Below, piece by piece: positions 12,401-19,180 of a stretch of DNA of 60,456 nt. The notes under the pieces are model-generated. The model saw nothing but the letters and a program-made list of their open reading frames with translations. It was not told where the DNA came from and searched no databases. The stretch is taken from NCBI RefSeq assembly GCF_002632875.1, contig NZ_NJCX01000004.1, positions 1 to 60,456 of the forward strand, written 5' to 3'. The translations under genes were made by a program, and so were the position numbers. This stretch comes from Xenorhabdus kozodoii (GTDB lineage Bacteria; Pseudomonadota; Gammaproteobacteria; Enterobacterales; Enterobacteriaceae). Within the stretch, counting starts at the first letter, position 1, and each line of letters opens with the position of its first letter.

Positions 12401-15400
12401 ATTATTGAAGGTGCAGCATCATTCAGGATATGTGCCAGACGTTCCCCCGGATAAGCGGGGTCCAGCGGGACATAGGCGCCACCGGCTTTCAGCACCGCCA
12501 ACAATCCCACCACCCGTGCCGGTGAGCTGGCCATGCAGATCGCCACGCGCTGCTCCGGTGCCATCCCCAGCGCGATAAGCTGATGCGCCAGCCGGTTGGC
12601 ATCGGCATTCAATTCGGCATAGCTAAGGGTTTGTCCTTCAAACACTAACGCGGTGGCGTCAGGCGTTTTCTCTACCTGCTGTTCAATCAACTGATGAATG
12701 CATGACTGCTCAGGGTACGGGGTTTCGGTCGCGTTCCAGGTTTCCAGCAATAACGCGCGTTCCGTTGCAGGCAAAATATTCAGTGCCCGTACCGGTGTTT
12801 CCGGCGCCCGCTCCAGTGCGTCTGCCAGACTTGCCAACGCCTGTTGCATATAACCACAGACCCGATCCGGTTCAAACGGCTGTACGACCTGCGCAGTCAG
12901 CCCCAGCGTGGAACCCCCGTCTTCTACCGATAATACAAACGGATAGGAGGTTCGCTCCTGTTCACCCAGAAATTCAATCCCCGATAGAGTCTCATGTGGG
13001 ATCAGCGGCTGCTCATTATGCCGATAGTTCAACAGGGCACTAAACAGTGGCGTGCCGCCCGCTACCCCACTGCAACGCTGAGCCAGCGCCAGTGAAGCAT
13101 GTTCATAATCCAGCAATTCGGCCAGCCGGGACTGTGCCAGTCGTACGCTGTCGTGTACCTTTGTGTCATCGATATCCAGGCGCAACGGCAAGGTATTGAT
13201 AAACAGCCCCATGCCGCTGTCAGCCCCTTCCCCCGCCGCCATGCGCCCGAACAGCACCGTGCCAAACACCACTTTCTTCTGCCCACTGGTTCGTGACAGC
13301 ACCTGCGCCCAGGCCAAATGACACAATGTTGCCACACTGACACCCAGACGTTTTGCCTGCTGGCGAAGGCGATCGTTTAACGCCGGCGGTAACAGCCGGT
13401 GCGATTGTGTCACCTGCGAACCATCACGATGCACCTCGGTTAGCCCAAACGGCAGCGTCGGCTCATCCACGTCAGCCAGCATGTCGGTAAAGAAGCGGGT
13501 ATGCTCTGCCTGATTGACATTCAACCGAGCCTGCGCCACCAGATTGCGGAAAGGCGTCGGTGCCGGCAAATTGTCATCCAGTCCGGCCAGACAAGCCTGC
13601 ACTTCGCGGTGCATCACTTCCATTGTCGTATGGTCGCCAATCAGGTGGTGCTGCAATTGCAGCACATGCCAACGACCATCGGTTTCCTGTGCCACGACAA
13701 AGCGCAACAATGGCGCTTGGCTCAGATCAAAACGATACTGACGCGGGTCAAAACGGTGAGCCAATTGTTCACCCACTGGCCCGTCAGTCGGGTTCAATGT
13801 TAGTTCAGTGACCGATAACGGTGCCTGACGCCAAACCACCTGCGCCGGTGTTGATAATCCCTGCCAGATAAATGCGGTTCGCAGGATATCATGGCGATCA
13901 AGTACCTGTTGCACTGCCGCCAGATAGTGATCCAGCAACGCACGATCAGCAAAAATCATGGGATAGGCCAGCAGATAGGGGTCACCTTCCTTCGCCAGCA
14001 GATGATGGAACAAGATACCGTCCTGCAACGGCGACAGGGCATAGATATCCTGAATATTGGCGATCCCGCCCGGCACCTGTTCAACAATGTGGTCAATATC
14101 AGGCTGGGTCAGGTCAATCAACGGCAACATGGCCGGTGTCAACACGGAGGTCGCTGGGGTAATGACATTCGGCGGAACCGTTACAGACTGGTGCTGTGCC
14201 AATGTCTGGGCCAGTTCTGACAGCACCGGACACAGGAACAGGTTACGGGCGGCCAGTGTCAGTCCCAGACTACGCAGGCGTTCAATCATTCGTACGCCGA
14301 GCAAAGAATGACCGCCCAGCGCAAAGAAACTGTCATGTCGGCTAATTCGCGCAATACCCAGTAATTCACGCCAAAGGGTCGCCAGAACAATCTCCCTCTC
14401 TCCTCGCGGCGCTTCATAAACCTGGCGGGCGAAGGCATCCTCCCCCGGTGCCGGCAACGCCTGACGATCCAATTTACCATTCGGCGTCAATGGGAATTCA
14501 TCCAGATGCACAAAGGCCACCGGTATCATATAATCCGGCAACCGCGTACTTAGGTGTTCACGCAGGCGGGCAGCCAATCCGTCATGCTCTTCGGTCAGCA
14601 CATAGGCAACCAGTTGTTTGTCCTGTCCCTCCCCTAACGCCAGCACCACCGCTTCACGTATCAATGGATATTCCACCAGTCGGGTCTCAATTTCCCCCGG
14701 TTCAATCCGAAAACCGCGGATTTTCACCTGCTGGTCGTTACGGCTCAGGAATTCCAGATTGCCGTCCGGCAGGTAGCGAGCCAAATCCCCGGTTTTGTAC
14801 ATACGTGCATTCGGTTTATCGCTAAATGGATCGGTGAGAAAGTGCTCAGCGGTCAGTTCAGGGCGATTGAGATAACCGCAGGCCACACCGTCACCCCCGA
14901 CATAAATTTCACCGGTCATCCCCAATGGCACCGGCTGACCATCAGTATCCAGCACATAAATTCGGGTGTTGGCGATGGGGCGACCAATAGGAATAGAAGC
15001 CGTACCCGATGTTAACGCGTCAATACGGTAGGTCGTGGTAAACGTGGTTCCCTCACTCGGACCGTAGGCATTCAATAATTTTTGGGGCGGATTCTTACGT
15101 AACACTTGGGCAATAACATGCGGATCGAGGACATCTCCCCCGACCAACAGCATTTTAAGTCGAGGCAGCACCGGAGATAGCCCCGCCGCCAGCCGATTAA
15201 ACAACCCGACACTCAGCCACAAGATCGTAACCCGATGTTCCTGTAACGCTTGTACAAAGTCCAACGGCGTCAGCAGCGTAGTATGATCAATAACCACCAG
15301 CGCAGCACCATTGAGCAACGGCGCCCAAACTTCAAAGGTGCTGGCATCGAAAGCTGGGTTAGCGGCGAAAGCAATCCGGTCATTGGGTTCGATGTCAGCA

Positions 15401-16092
15401 TAGCCATTATTGATAACCAGCCGGACGACAGCCCGGTGAGGCACAATCACTCCTTTTGGTATCCCCGTCGAACCGGAGGTGTACATGATATACGCGGGAT
15501 CAGTACTGGCTTCCAATAAATCAAGATTACGATGCGCTTCTGCCCTCTCGTGGGTAAGACGGAGCAGCGGGACAACCCATTCAGCCGGGATCGCCGTCTG
15601 CCTATCCGTCAGCAGTAATTTGGCGGCACAATCGTTTATCAGCCAATTTTTCCGTTCATCCGGTACGTTGGGATCGATAGGGACATAAACCGCACCAGCT
15701 TTAAGGATAGCTAACTGAGCCACCACCAGTTCCATTGAGCGTTCTAACAGGATCGCCACCGGGTCACCCAGGCAAATTCCCTGCTCAATCAGTTGACCAG
15801 CCAGCCCGTTGGCCTGGGCGTTCAGTTCCGCATAACTCAGGGTCTGATCACCGGCGATTAACGCTGCGGCAGCCGGGGTTTTTTCTGCCTGTTGTTCAAA
15901 CAACTGATGAATACATACATGGTCAGGATAGGGGGTTTCTGTGGCATTCCAGGTTTCCAACAACAGGGTACGTTCAGCCTCAGATAACCCGTTAAACTTT
16001 CCCGCAAATATGTCATCATTCATTTTTTCTGACGACACATTCCCTAATCCCGCTTCAAAAGTATTTTCCTTTCTGGTAATACTGCCTTTCAT
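451..16092 (-). CDS. gxpS: Five-module non-ribosomal peptide synthetase, GameXPeptide synthetase
   Basis: Domain order, residues approximate: A1 55-520, T1 560-625 (Ser596), C/E2 660-1090, A2 1110-1590, T2 (Ser1667), C3 1710-2140, A3 2165-2650, T3 (Ser2734), C/E4 2800-3220, A4 3245-3735, T4 (Ser3815), C/E5 3880-4310, A5 4330-4810, T5 (Ser4886), TE 4940-5200 (GYSSG, Ser5013; GDH near the end). There is no starter C domain. Specificity codes read by alignment to GrsA: A1 DAFWLGATFK (Val type); A2, A4, A5 DAWCIGAVCK (bulky aliphatic, Leu expected); A3 DAWCMAAVCK (Phe-like, Ala at 301 as in GrsA). Domains C/E2, 4 and 5 carry the extended N-terminal HHLLxxEGD motif of dual condensation/epimerisation domains; C3 has an LCL-type HHIVSDGWS. 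The prediction is D-Val, L-Leu, D-Phe, D-Leu, L-Leu, cyclised by TE, which is GameXPeptide A. Length and architecture match the known GxpS family. The start ATG has GAGG 10 bases upstream. Confidence 0.93.
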   Translation of the reverse strand: MKGSITRKENTFEAGLGNVSSEKMNDDIFAGKFNGLSEAERTLLLETWNATETPYPDHVCIHQLFEQQAEKTPAAAALIAGDQTLSYAELNAQANGLAGQLIEQGICLGDPVAILLERSMELVVAQLAILKAGAVYVPIDPNVPDERKNWLINDCAAKLLLTDRQTAIPAEWVVPLLRLTHERAEAHRNLDLLEASTDPAYIMYTSGSTGIPKGVIVPHRAVVRLVINNGYADIEPNDRIAFAANPAFDASTFEVWAPLLNGAALVVIDHTTLLTPLDFVQALQEHRVTILWLSVGLFNRLAAGLSPVLPRLKMLLVGGDVLDPHVIAQVLRKNPPQKLLNAYGPSEGTTFTTTYRIDALTSGTASIPIGRPIANTRIYVLDTDGQPVPLGMTGEIYVGGDGVACGYLNRPELTAEHFLTDPFSDKPNARMYKTGDLARYLPDGNLEFLSRNDQQVKIRGFRIEPGEIETRLVEYPLIREAVVLALGEGQDKQLVAYVLTEEHDGLAARLREHLSTRLPDYMIPVAFVHLDEFPLTPNGKLDRQALPAPGEDAFARQVYEAPRGEREIVLATLWRELLGIARISRHDSFFALGGHSLLGVRMIERLRSLGLTLAARNLFLCPVLSELAQTLAQHQSVTVPPNVITPATSVLTPAMLPLIDLTQPDIDHIVEQVPGGIANIQDIYALSPLQDGILFHHLLAKEGDPYLLAYPMIFADRALLDHYLAAVQQVLDRHDILRTAFIWQGLSTPAQVVWRQAPLSVTELTLNPTDGPVGEQLAHRFDPRQYRFDLSQAPLLRFVVAQETDGRWHVLQLQHHLIGDHTTMEVMHREVQACLAGLDDNLPAPTPFRNLVAQARLNVNQAEHTRFFTDMLADVDEPTLPFGLTEVHRDGSQVTQSHRLLPPALNDRLRQQAKRLGVSVATLCHLAWAQVLSRTSGQKKVVFGTVLFGRMAAGEGADSGMGLFINTLPLRLDIDDTKVHDSVRLAQSRLAELLDYEHASLALAQRCSGVAGGTPLFSALLNYRHNEQPLIPHETLSGIEFLGEQERTSYPFVLSVEDGGSTLGLTAQVVQPFEPDRVCGYMQQALASLADALERAPETPVRALNILPATERALLLETWNATETPYPEQSCIHQLIEQQVEKTPDATALVFEGQTLSYAELNADANRLAHQLIALGMAPEQRVAICMASSPARVVGLLAVLKAGGAYVPLDPAYPGERLAHILNDAAPSIILADETGRVALGEEALAGLTLLDPNILPDQPDSNPQILALTSRHLAYVIYTSGSTGVPKGVMVEHRGLVNLIRDKIVQFGIHADNRMLQFASFGFDASVWETMMALTAGASLAIPSDTVRQDPHHLWHYLDAQAVTHACLTPSLLRDGADLPVLTKKPTVILGGEAPSPALLQTLSRQATLFNAYGPTEITVCATHWRCPSNYTEALAPIGRPTANSRIYLLDDDGQPVPLGAVGEMYIGGAGVTRGYLNLPDLTNERFLADPFSAAMDARMYRTGDLARYLPDGNLVFVGRNDQQVKIRGFRIEPGEIEARLTEYPAVREAWVLALGDGQEKRLIAYIVAEDDNGLPTRLREHLSAILPDYMVPAAFVRLDAFPLTPNGKLDRRALPVPEQNAFARQVYAAPQGETEIALAAIWRELLGIEQISRYDNFFALGGHSLLAVRVMNRIAAFGVELPLVALFTSPSLAAFAERINAQRHAGREKLSEMIPVSRDSALPLSFAQQRLWFLAQFDGVSDTYHIPLVLHLRGQLNIAAWQQALDRLFARHEALRSVFIMVDGQPQVTLLPAESGLPLKYDDLRNEPEIDEQLERLRVQETETPFDLTRGPLIRGTLIQRGDEDYLFLLTQHHIVSDGWSLGILRSELSALYSACLHQQPDPLLSLVIQYPDYAAWQRKVFAGDGLREQSDYWCRTLSDAPVLLELPTDRPRPSRQSFTGGRIPVQIDATLVQALKQLGQQHGTTLFMTLLTAWAALLSRLSGQDDLVIGIPSANRNRREIEPLIGFFVNTLALRIDLSGTPDMVTLLRRVRQTTLDAQGHQDLPFEQVVERVQPPRRPEHTPLFQVMFAWQESDTEAWQLPGLAVTPVVQGYDIAKFDLQLELTERAGEVVGELNYSSALFDPATMERQVGYLQALLRAMVSYPQQSATTVDILSSTERALLLETWNAAVAPYPEQLCIHQLIEQQVEKTPDAIAVRYENLTLNYAELNARANRLAHQLIALGVIPDQPVAICVTRSAERIVALLAVLKAGGAYVPLDPAYPGERLVYLLTDAAPMVVLADNIGRAALGEEALKTLTVLDPNALPTQPDSNPQLPDLTSRHLAYVIYTSGSTGRPKGVMIEHHSAVNLALEQVAHFDVGVTSRMLQFASFGFDASVWEIMMALSCGAMLVIPTETLRQDPHRLWHYLEEQGITHACMPPAMLHDVAGLPEIAIKPTLMFAGEAPATTLFQALCGRANLFNAYGPTEITVCATTWHCPPDYTGGLIPIGRPAVNKRLYLLDKHGQPVPLGAVGELYIGGVGVARGYLNRPELTAERFLMDPFSDDADARMYRTGDLARYLPDGNLVFAGRNDQQVKIRGFRIEPGEIEAHLTAHPAVSEASVLALGDGQDKRLVAYVVTNDGVTNDDVANNVEAEADNGLAASLREHLSEILPDYMIPAAFVRLDAFPLTPNGKLDRGALPAPDQHAFARQVYEAPQGKIERSLATLWRELLEVEPISRHDSFFALGGHSLLAVRMIERLRRMGLGVSVQTLFEHPTLSVLAQSLAQHDEIRVPDNCLTAEMITLTPDMLPLIDLTQPEIDRIVEHVPGGIANIQDIYALSPLQDGILFHHLLANEGDPYLLITQQAFADLSLLDRYLAAVQQVVDRHDILRTAFIWEGLSTPAQVVCRQVPLSITELTLNPADGAIRDQLAQRFDPRQHRIDLGQAPLLRFVIAQNTDGRWILLQLLHHLIGDHTTLEVMNSEVQAYLTGRGDRLPASTPFRHLVAQARSGIGQPEHTRFFTDMLATVDEPTLPFGLTEVHHDGSQVTESHRMLSPALNDRLRQQAKRLGVSVAALCHLAWAQVLARTSGQKQVVFGTVLFGRMQAGEGADNGMGLFINTLPLRLDMDETPVQESVQAAHSRLAGLLAHEHASLALAQRCSGVASGTPLFNALLNYRHNAQPVTPDDIISGIEFLGAQERTNYPFVLSVEDGGSDLGLTAQVVQPFDPKQICSYMQQALESLAEALEQAPATPVQMLEILPATERTLLLKTWNTTETSYPDQQCIHQLFEQQVENDPNATALVYENQSLSYAELNTRANRLAHQLIALGVAPDQRVAICVASSPARIVGLLAILKAGGAYVPLDPAYPGERLIHILTDAAPAILLADNTGRSALNGQSLAQQRVLDPNSLPDQPDNNPQIPALTSRHLAYVIYTSGSTGTPKGVMVEHCGLVNLIRDKIAQFALHSHSRMLQFASFGFDASVWEVMMTLGSGASLAIPDDTVRQDPRRLWHYLEAQSVTHACLTPALLRDGTDLPPMTIKPTLILGGEAPSVALLQALSGRATVFNAYGPTEITVCASAWRCPPDYQGGAIPIGRPTANTRIYLLDALSQPVPLGAVGELYIGGAGVARGYLNRPELTDERFLADPFSDAADARMYRTGDLVRYLPDGNLVFVGRNDQQIKIRGFRIEPGEIEVRLTEHAAVREALVLALGDGQDKRLVAYVVTETVVTETVVTETADGLVNRLRDHLSALLPDYMVPAAFVRLDKFPLTPNGKLDRRALPMPEENAFARQIYAAPQGETETILAAIWHDLLGVEQISRYDSFFALGGHSLLAVRMVERLRNLGLTLAIRDLFQSPVLSELAQTLKRNQDEGVPANVITPATTALTPAMLPLIDLTQPEIDHIVEQIPGGIANIQDIYALSPLQDGILFHHLLANEGDPYLLAGQMAFADRPLLDRYLAAVQQVIDRHDILRTAFIWEGLSAPAQVVCRQARLSVTELTLEPADGSVSEQLARQFDPRQYRIDLGQAPLLRFVIAQDTDGRWIVLQLMHHLIGDHTALDVMSNEVQAYLDGQENDLPAPAPFRNLVAQARLGVSQEQHIRFFTDMLAEVDEPTLPYGLTEVHHDGSQMTESHRMLTAGLNNRLRSQARRLGVSLAALCHLAWAQVLARTSGQEHVVFGTVLFGRMAAGEGADHGMGLFINTLPLRLDMDNTPVQDSVQVAHRRLAGLLTHEHASLALAQRCSGVQGGTPLFSTLLNYRHNALPTASNEIMAGVEFLGAQERTNYPFTLSVEDFGEALGLTAQIVQPFDPERVCGYMQQALESLVETLEQAPETPVRMLEILPEAERHWLLKTWNATETAYPDQLCIHQLFEQQVGKNPDATALCYEGQTVSYAELNGCANRLAHQLIELGVQPDQRVAICVTRSPSRIAGLLAVLKAGGAYVPLDPAYPGERLAYMLNDAAPLVVLADNTGRAALGEKALATFTVLDPNTQPDQPDNNPQIPALTSRHLAYVIYTSGSTGMPKGVMVEHRGLVNLIRDKISQFDIHSHSRMLQFASFGFDASVWEIMMALCAGATLDIPADTVRQDPLRLWHYLETQAVTHACLTPALLRDGADLPAITIKPTLILGGEAPSAALLQALCGRATLFNAYGPTEITVCATTWRCPADYMDTLTPIGRPTANTCVYLLDAAGQPVPLGAVGELYIGGEGVARGYLNRPDLTAERFLTDPFSQTPDARMYRTGDLARYLPDGNLVFIGRNDQQVKIRGFRIEPGEIEARLTEYPAVREAIVLALGDGQDKRLVAYVVAPEDEGLATDLYSYLSARLPDYMVPAAFVRLDAFPLTPNGKLDRRALPAPDQNAFAHQAYEAPQGEIEIALAAIWRELLEVEQIGRYDNFFALGGHSLLAMRMINLAAGRGLLCTLNNLFQFPVLAELVAKITLDPLSQPQSCAIPVRPSGTESPLFFVPSGMDDYSYVFGLAQHIQSGYPIYALPWPSINEEQVSTIEALAANMIRSMKAVQPAGRYRIYGYSSGGVLAYAIAQQLCNAGETVDFLGLIDTPAPHCFKQQVIQPKLQFLAELAKQSGGEHEEEIAVLHQRIDNLNLVQFIATAQELGLYPANLRPDVIARRWEQMGNYLQLVKAYEPQALAITLHQFYATEPYPQLPFVTEAELPVLSMEPSLGWKQVVPDSSLQLMSVPGDHFSLMEESENKTILAKTLSMALATNCEAEVM
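4931..4975. repeat. In-frame 15-bp tandem repeat in gxpS module 4
   Basis: Three 15-bp units of GTTTCTGTTACCACC (first unit one mismatch, third one mismatch) encode VVTET repeats in the A4 C-terminal subdomain, at the point where the other modules have only a short acidic linker. Confidence 0.9.
8201..8230. repeat. In-frame 15-bp tandem repeat in gxpS module 3
   Basis: Two near-identical units ending CATCATTTGTCACG encode a repeated VTND segment in the A3 C-terminal subdomain, at the position equivalent to the module-4 repeat. Confidence 0.85.
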
Positions 16093-16413
16093 CTGCTTAC
16101 TACCTCAACGAATCTATCGGATATTTGAAAACTGTTATTCCCAGCAACCATCACAAATGTTTTTCTTTTACTTCTCAGAGAAATAACAACGGGCATGCCA
16201 AGCATCGAAAAATACTCAGGCAATCATTTCTCTCAGGCGCTGGATGTCATAATCCGGTTAATAACTGCACAACCCAAAATGATGTGACAATCATTTTCCA
16301 GACGATGGAATAAATGGCTCATTTAGTGAACTAAAATAAGATATTCCATTTTTTTCCTGTTTTTAGATAAGCGTTTTAACTACTGTAATTTTTTATTCCG
16401 CTGAATTTCACGA
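16093..16413 (-). promoter_or_regulatory. gxpS 5' region
   Basis: About 320 bases between the gxpS start and the upstream condensation-domain remnant. It has no gene on either strand that I can support and must hold the gxpS promoter and leader. I do not see a -35/-10 pair strong enough to place. Confidence 0.4.
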
Positions 16414-16737
16414 CTAAATAAAAATGGATTTATTGCGTATATTTACTGGCATAAGCGCTAAGCCTTTGCTGTATTTTGTCCATTCAGTATTAATATTTAG
16501 CTTAAATTTATAGGGTAAATAATGTTTTTCAGCTGTTAAGCGAGTCCATGTGATCTGATATAGGCTTTTCTTAAAAAAACGTATCGGCTTATCTATTTGC
16601 TGCTGTATCCTGAGCTTGGCTTTTTCTTTTGTTCCAGACTGCATTTTTTCATTTAGGATTTGCTCGAAAAACACATCTTCTTGAGCAGGATGAAGGTGAT
16701 ATAAATTCGAATTTAACGAACTTTCAGATAGTTCCAT
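16414..16737 (-). pseudogene. Decayed NRPS condensation-domain fragment
   Basis: A 107-codon open frame on the gxpS strand. Residues 8-30 (LNSNLYHLHPAQEDVFFEQI) look like the first helix of a starter-type condensation domain, whose core is usually 'LPLTpAQ.giwFdQ'. The sequence then jumps to a segment like the region before the His motif (IDKPIRFFKKSLYQ, then EKHYLPYKF). The catalytic HHxxxDG is destroyed and reads KLNINTEW. No Shine-Dalgarno precedes the ATG. I read it as an internally deleted remnant of another NRPS gene that once lay here. It could instead be a small orphan gene, but loss of the active site and the abrupt end argue against function. Confidence 0.55.
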
Positions 16738-16918
16738 AAAAAATTACACGAATGCATTCCGTTCACAAGTGATGAGTAATCCATGAAAAAATAAAGAGAA
16801 TTACAGCTATTCTTGCAATCTTTCAGCATTCTCCTTCATACAAAATGGTTAATATTTATTAGCAACAAAGAATTAACAACGCCCAATTCCCTGTTGCTAT
16901 TAGGATTTTACGCGTATA

Positions 16919-17023
16919 TATACCAATCCAACTTCAAGTTGCAGTTTGCAAACCAATGGAAGTGCTTATATCTCCCCGCTGCGCGGGGAGATATAAAACG
17001 CATCTTGAAAGGCGACTGGTATA
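16919..17023. repeat. TATA-ended palindromic repeat (family A), copy 1
   Basis: 105-bp element starting TATACCAATCC and ending GGCGACTGGTATA, with subterminal ACTTCAAG / CTTGAAAG. Its centre is a 13-bp perfect stem, TATATCTCCCCGC with its complement, around a 3-base loop. The same element occurs at 44403-44505, 44673-44777 and 47812-47915. It carries no coding sequence; MITE-like. Confidence 0.9.
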
Positions 17024-17297
17024 GAGGTAATTATTCTTGCTATCTATACTGTTCAGTTTAAGTGCCACGTCATTTTAAAATTTCATCGTCTCGAAAATAA
17101 CTATTTTTAGTTACTTATTGTTTCGTCATCACACTATTTTTTACTATAATATTGATATTCATTTGTATTTAAGTCTATATTATTTTTTGTTATACGTAGG
17201 TGAGTTTTTTAATTGGTTCAGGGGATAGGCTTGGCATTAAATCACGCAAAAATATATTGTTGCCATTCAAAATATTCTTTTTTATTTGGAGGCTAAG

Positions 17298-17426
17298 ATG
17301 TTAAAAGAGGGGATGAAACGTTGGTTTTTTTATCAATCAGAGTGCATAAGAAATGGTGTAAGGAGGGAGTCTAACGAAAGGAAGGCATTCGTGTTACTGC
17401 GGATTATCATTTTCTGCATCTGTTAG
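17298..17426 (+). CDS. Small ORF with strong ribosome site, function unknown
   Basis: A 42-codon frame starting MLKEGMKRWFF and ending RIIIFCIC. GGAGG lies five bases before the ATG, the best Shine-Dalgarno in this gene-poor stretch. The first half is basic, and the last twelve or so residues are hydrophobic with two cysteines (weak membrane tendency). I recognise no family. It could be a real small protein, a leader peptide or chance. Confidence 0.3.
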   Translation: MLKEGMKRWFFYQSECIRNGVRRESNERKAFVLLRIIIFCIC

Positions 17427-17550
17427 TCGCAATATATCTTCAGATAGGAAAAACTATCTTTAAATAAGTGTATTCATGGCAATAAAAATCATATAACCGA
17501 AATTAATAATGCCTATTGCCTTATTATTCAGTCGGTTTATTTTAATAAAT

Positions 17551-17635
17551 AATGCGTTTATACCAATCTAACTTCAAGATGCGTGTGATTTCATATAGTG
17601 TTGTAAATTGCAACTTGAAGTTTAATGCGTTTATA
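17551..17635. repeat. Degenerate family A repeat flanked by direct repeats
   Basis: TATACCAATC...ACTTCAAGATGCG on the left and a right end that matches the left end of the 47812 copy in reverse (GTTGTAAATTGCAACTTGAAG). The central stem is missing. The 12-bp string AATGCGTTTATA occurs at both borders (17551-17562 and 17624-17635). Confidence 0.7.
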
Positions 17636-17737
17636 ACCCCAGCATCTAAATTAATTAAATAATTATTTTTAATAATAGAAAAAATAAAGGAATAACATGA
17701 TTTAAAAGAAAAATCTCATTACCCTTATTCTTGTATT

Positions 17738-17864
17738 TATACCCTATGGATTTCAAGATGCGGCGCGGCGGCAAGGGAATGAACCCCCAGGAGCATAGAT
17801 AACTCTGTGACTGGGGTGAATGAGCGCAGCCAACAAAGCGGCAACTTGAAAGACGACGGGTATA
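17738..17864. repeat. TATACCC-ended inverted-repeat element (family B)
   Basis: 127-bp element beginning TATACCCTATGGATTTCAAG and ending CTTGAAAGACGACGGGTATA. The ends are about 20-bp imperfect inverted repeats sharing TATACCC and TTTCAAG. It is distinct from family A in sequence but of the same general design; only one copy lies in the window. Confidence 0.75.
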
Positions 17865-19180
17865 TAATGTTGATATTGCCAGTTCTATCGATTATGGGTT
17901 GTGATAGATGGCGCACTTCGGATGGCCAAGTCAAAAGCTCAAATTTCACTCAATGGGATAACGCCCTGTTACCTGGCTACATTTATTGAGTGATTCACCT
18001 CTGTTCCTAACAGGGATCGTATTTCTGGTAACCTTGTGAAACTGTTGTTTTTTGCAATTTTAATACAGTATCCCGAAAAAACACCTTAACGCTGTGATTT
18101 TCCATAGATAAACCATCAAAGAAAAACAGAATACGACCTAATAAAACAATTCTCCCCCCAGAAAAAATCATATGCTTTTGTTTTTATTAAACAAACAATA
18201 AATATCACTCAAGATCTGGTAAGAATATTCCTGCCGTTTTCGAAAAATTCAAAAGTGCGAGTGAATGCCATTTTTAGGTGAATTAACAGTCTATTTAGTG
18301 GAAAAGGTAATAGTAAAGGATATTTTTAATAAAAATATAGCAAATCAGCCAGAATAACTCACTAAAGCAGTAAAACATCCTTACATAAGTCAAATCCAGA
18401 AAATTTTGTTAAAAAACAAAACAATTTATACCAAACTGTCTAGTTTAGATTTATAATCCGCGCGCTCATCATGAAGTAGAATTAAATTTTGGATATGTAA
18501 TGCTTTTTACACATTAATTCTGGGTAATTTTGCGATGCTTGACTAAAATCAAGTAATATTTTTTCACAATCAATATTATGATAACGTAACAAAATATGTG
18601 AATAACAAAAAAAATTCATATATTATAATTGGTTAGATTTAATGATTTGTAGCGTATAATGAAATTTGACTTAGGTTAAATTATGTAGGATTATGTTTAC
18701 AGTTTGGTATATTTTGTCCAGTTTATAGCCTCAAGAAAATCATCAATACAAAAGATATATGTCAATTATCATGATATTAGCTAAAAACTTACTGATTTTT
18801 ACTTATTTACCTTACTTAATCAATTAAAAACCTTAAAAATCAATAAGATAAATTTATTTAATTGCATAAAATCCTATAAGATAAAAATTAGGAGCATATT
18901 GGTTATCTCTCATGCAAGAAGAACAGAAATTCTGTTTAGGCCGTATCAGTAACGCAGCAGAAAAAATATGCAGAGGTAGCAATAAAACAGGGATTACCAA
19001 AACAAGACGCATATCAGAAAACAAAAACGGCGGATCAGGTGGTAACAATAGGCATACCGTGAACGGTAGTGAATCCGTCAAGGCAGGCTCTATTTTACGA
19101 GCGACTGGCGAAGCGAAAATTTAAGCTCCAGCAATTCTCCTTGATGACGCCATAACTTACTGATTAAAAAAGGATAAGAT
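17865..19180. other. AT-rich, gene-poor stretch
   Basis: About 1.3 kb without a convincing gene. It contains a possible terminal-inverted-repeat element (18427-18711). Open frames at 18912-19124 (plus) and 18854-19081 (minus) have no properly spaced Shine-Dalgarno and no recognisable family. The last 100 or so bases must hold the promoter of the XRE gene. Confidence 0.5.
18427..18711. repeat. Possible non-coding element with 12-13 bp terminal inverted repeats
   Basis: TATACCAAACTGT at 18427-18439 is repeated in reverse complement at 18699-18711 (ACAGTTTGGTATA). The 285-bp interval is AT-rich with no coding potential. The TATACC ends echo families A and B. Only one copy is in the window, so mobility is inferred. 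Confidence 0.45.

Noticed and set aside
829-15995. Many long open frames opposite or alongside gxpS
   Set aside because: They are shadow frames of a GC-biased, repetitive NRPS gene, recur at equal places in each module and have no ribosome sites or families.
16919-17864. Possible CRISPR array or integron from the clustered repeats
   Set aside because: Repeats are few, differ in type and orientation and have irregular spacing; no cas genes or integrase are present.
18854-19124. Two opposed 70-75 codon frames before the XRE gene
   Set aside because: No spaced Shine-Dalgarno, no recognisable domains; the hydrophobic minus frame may be chance.
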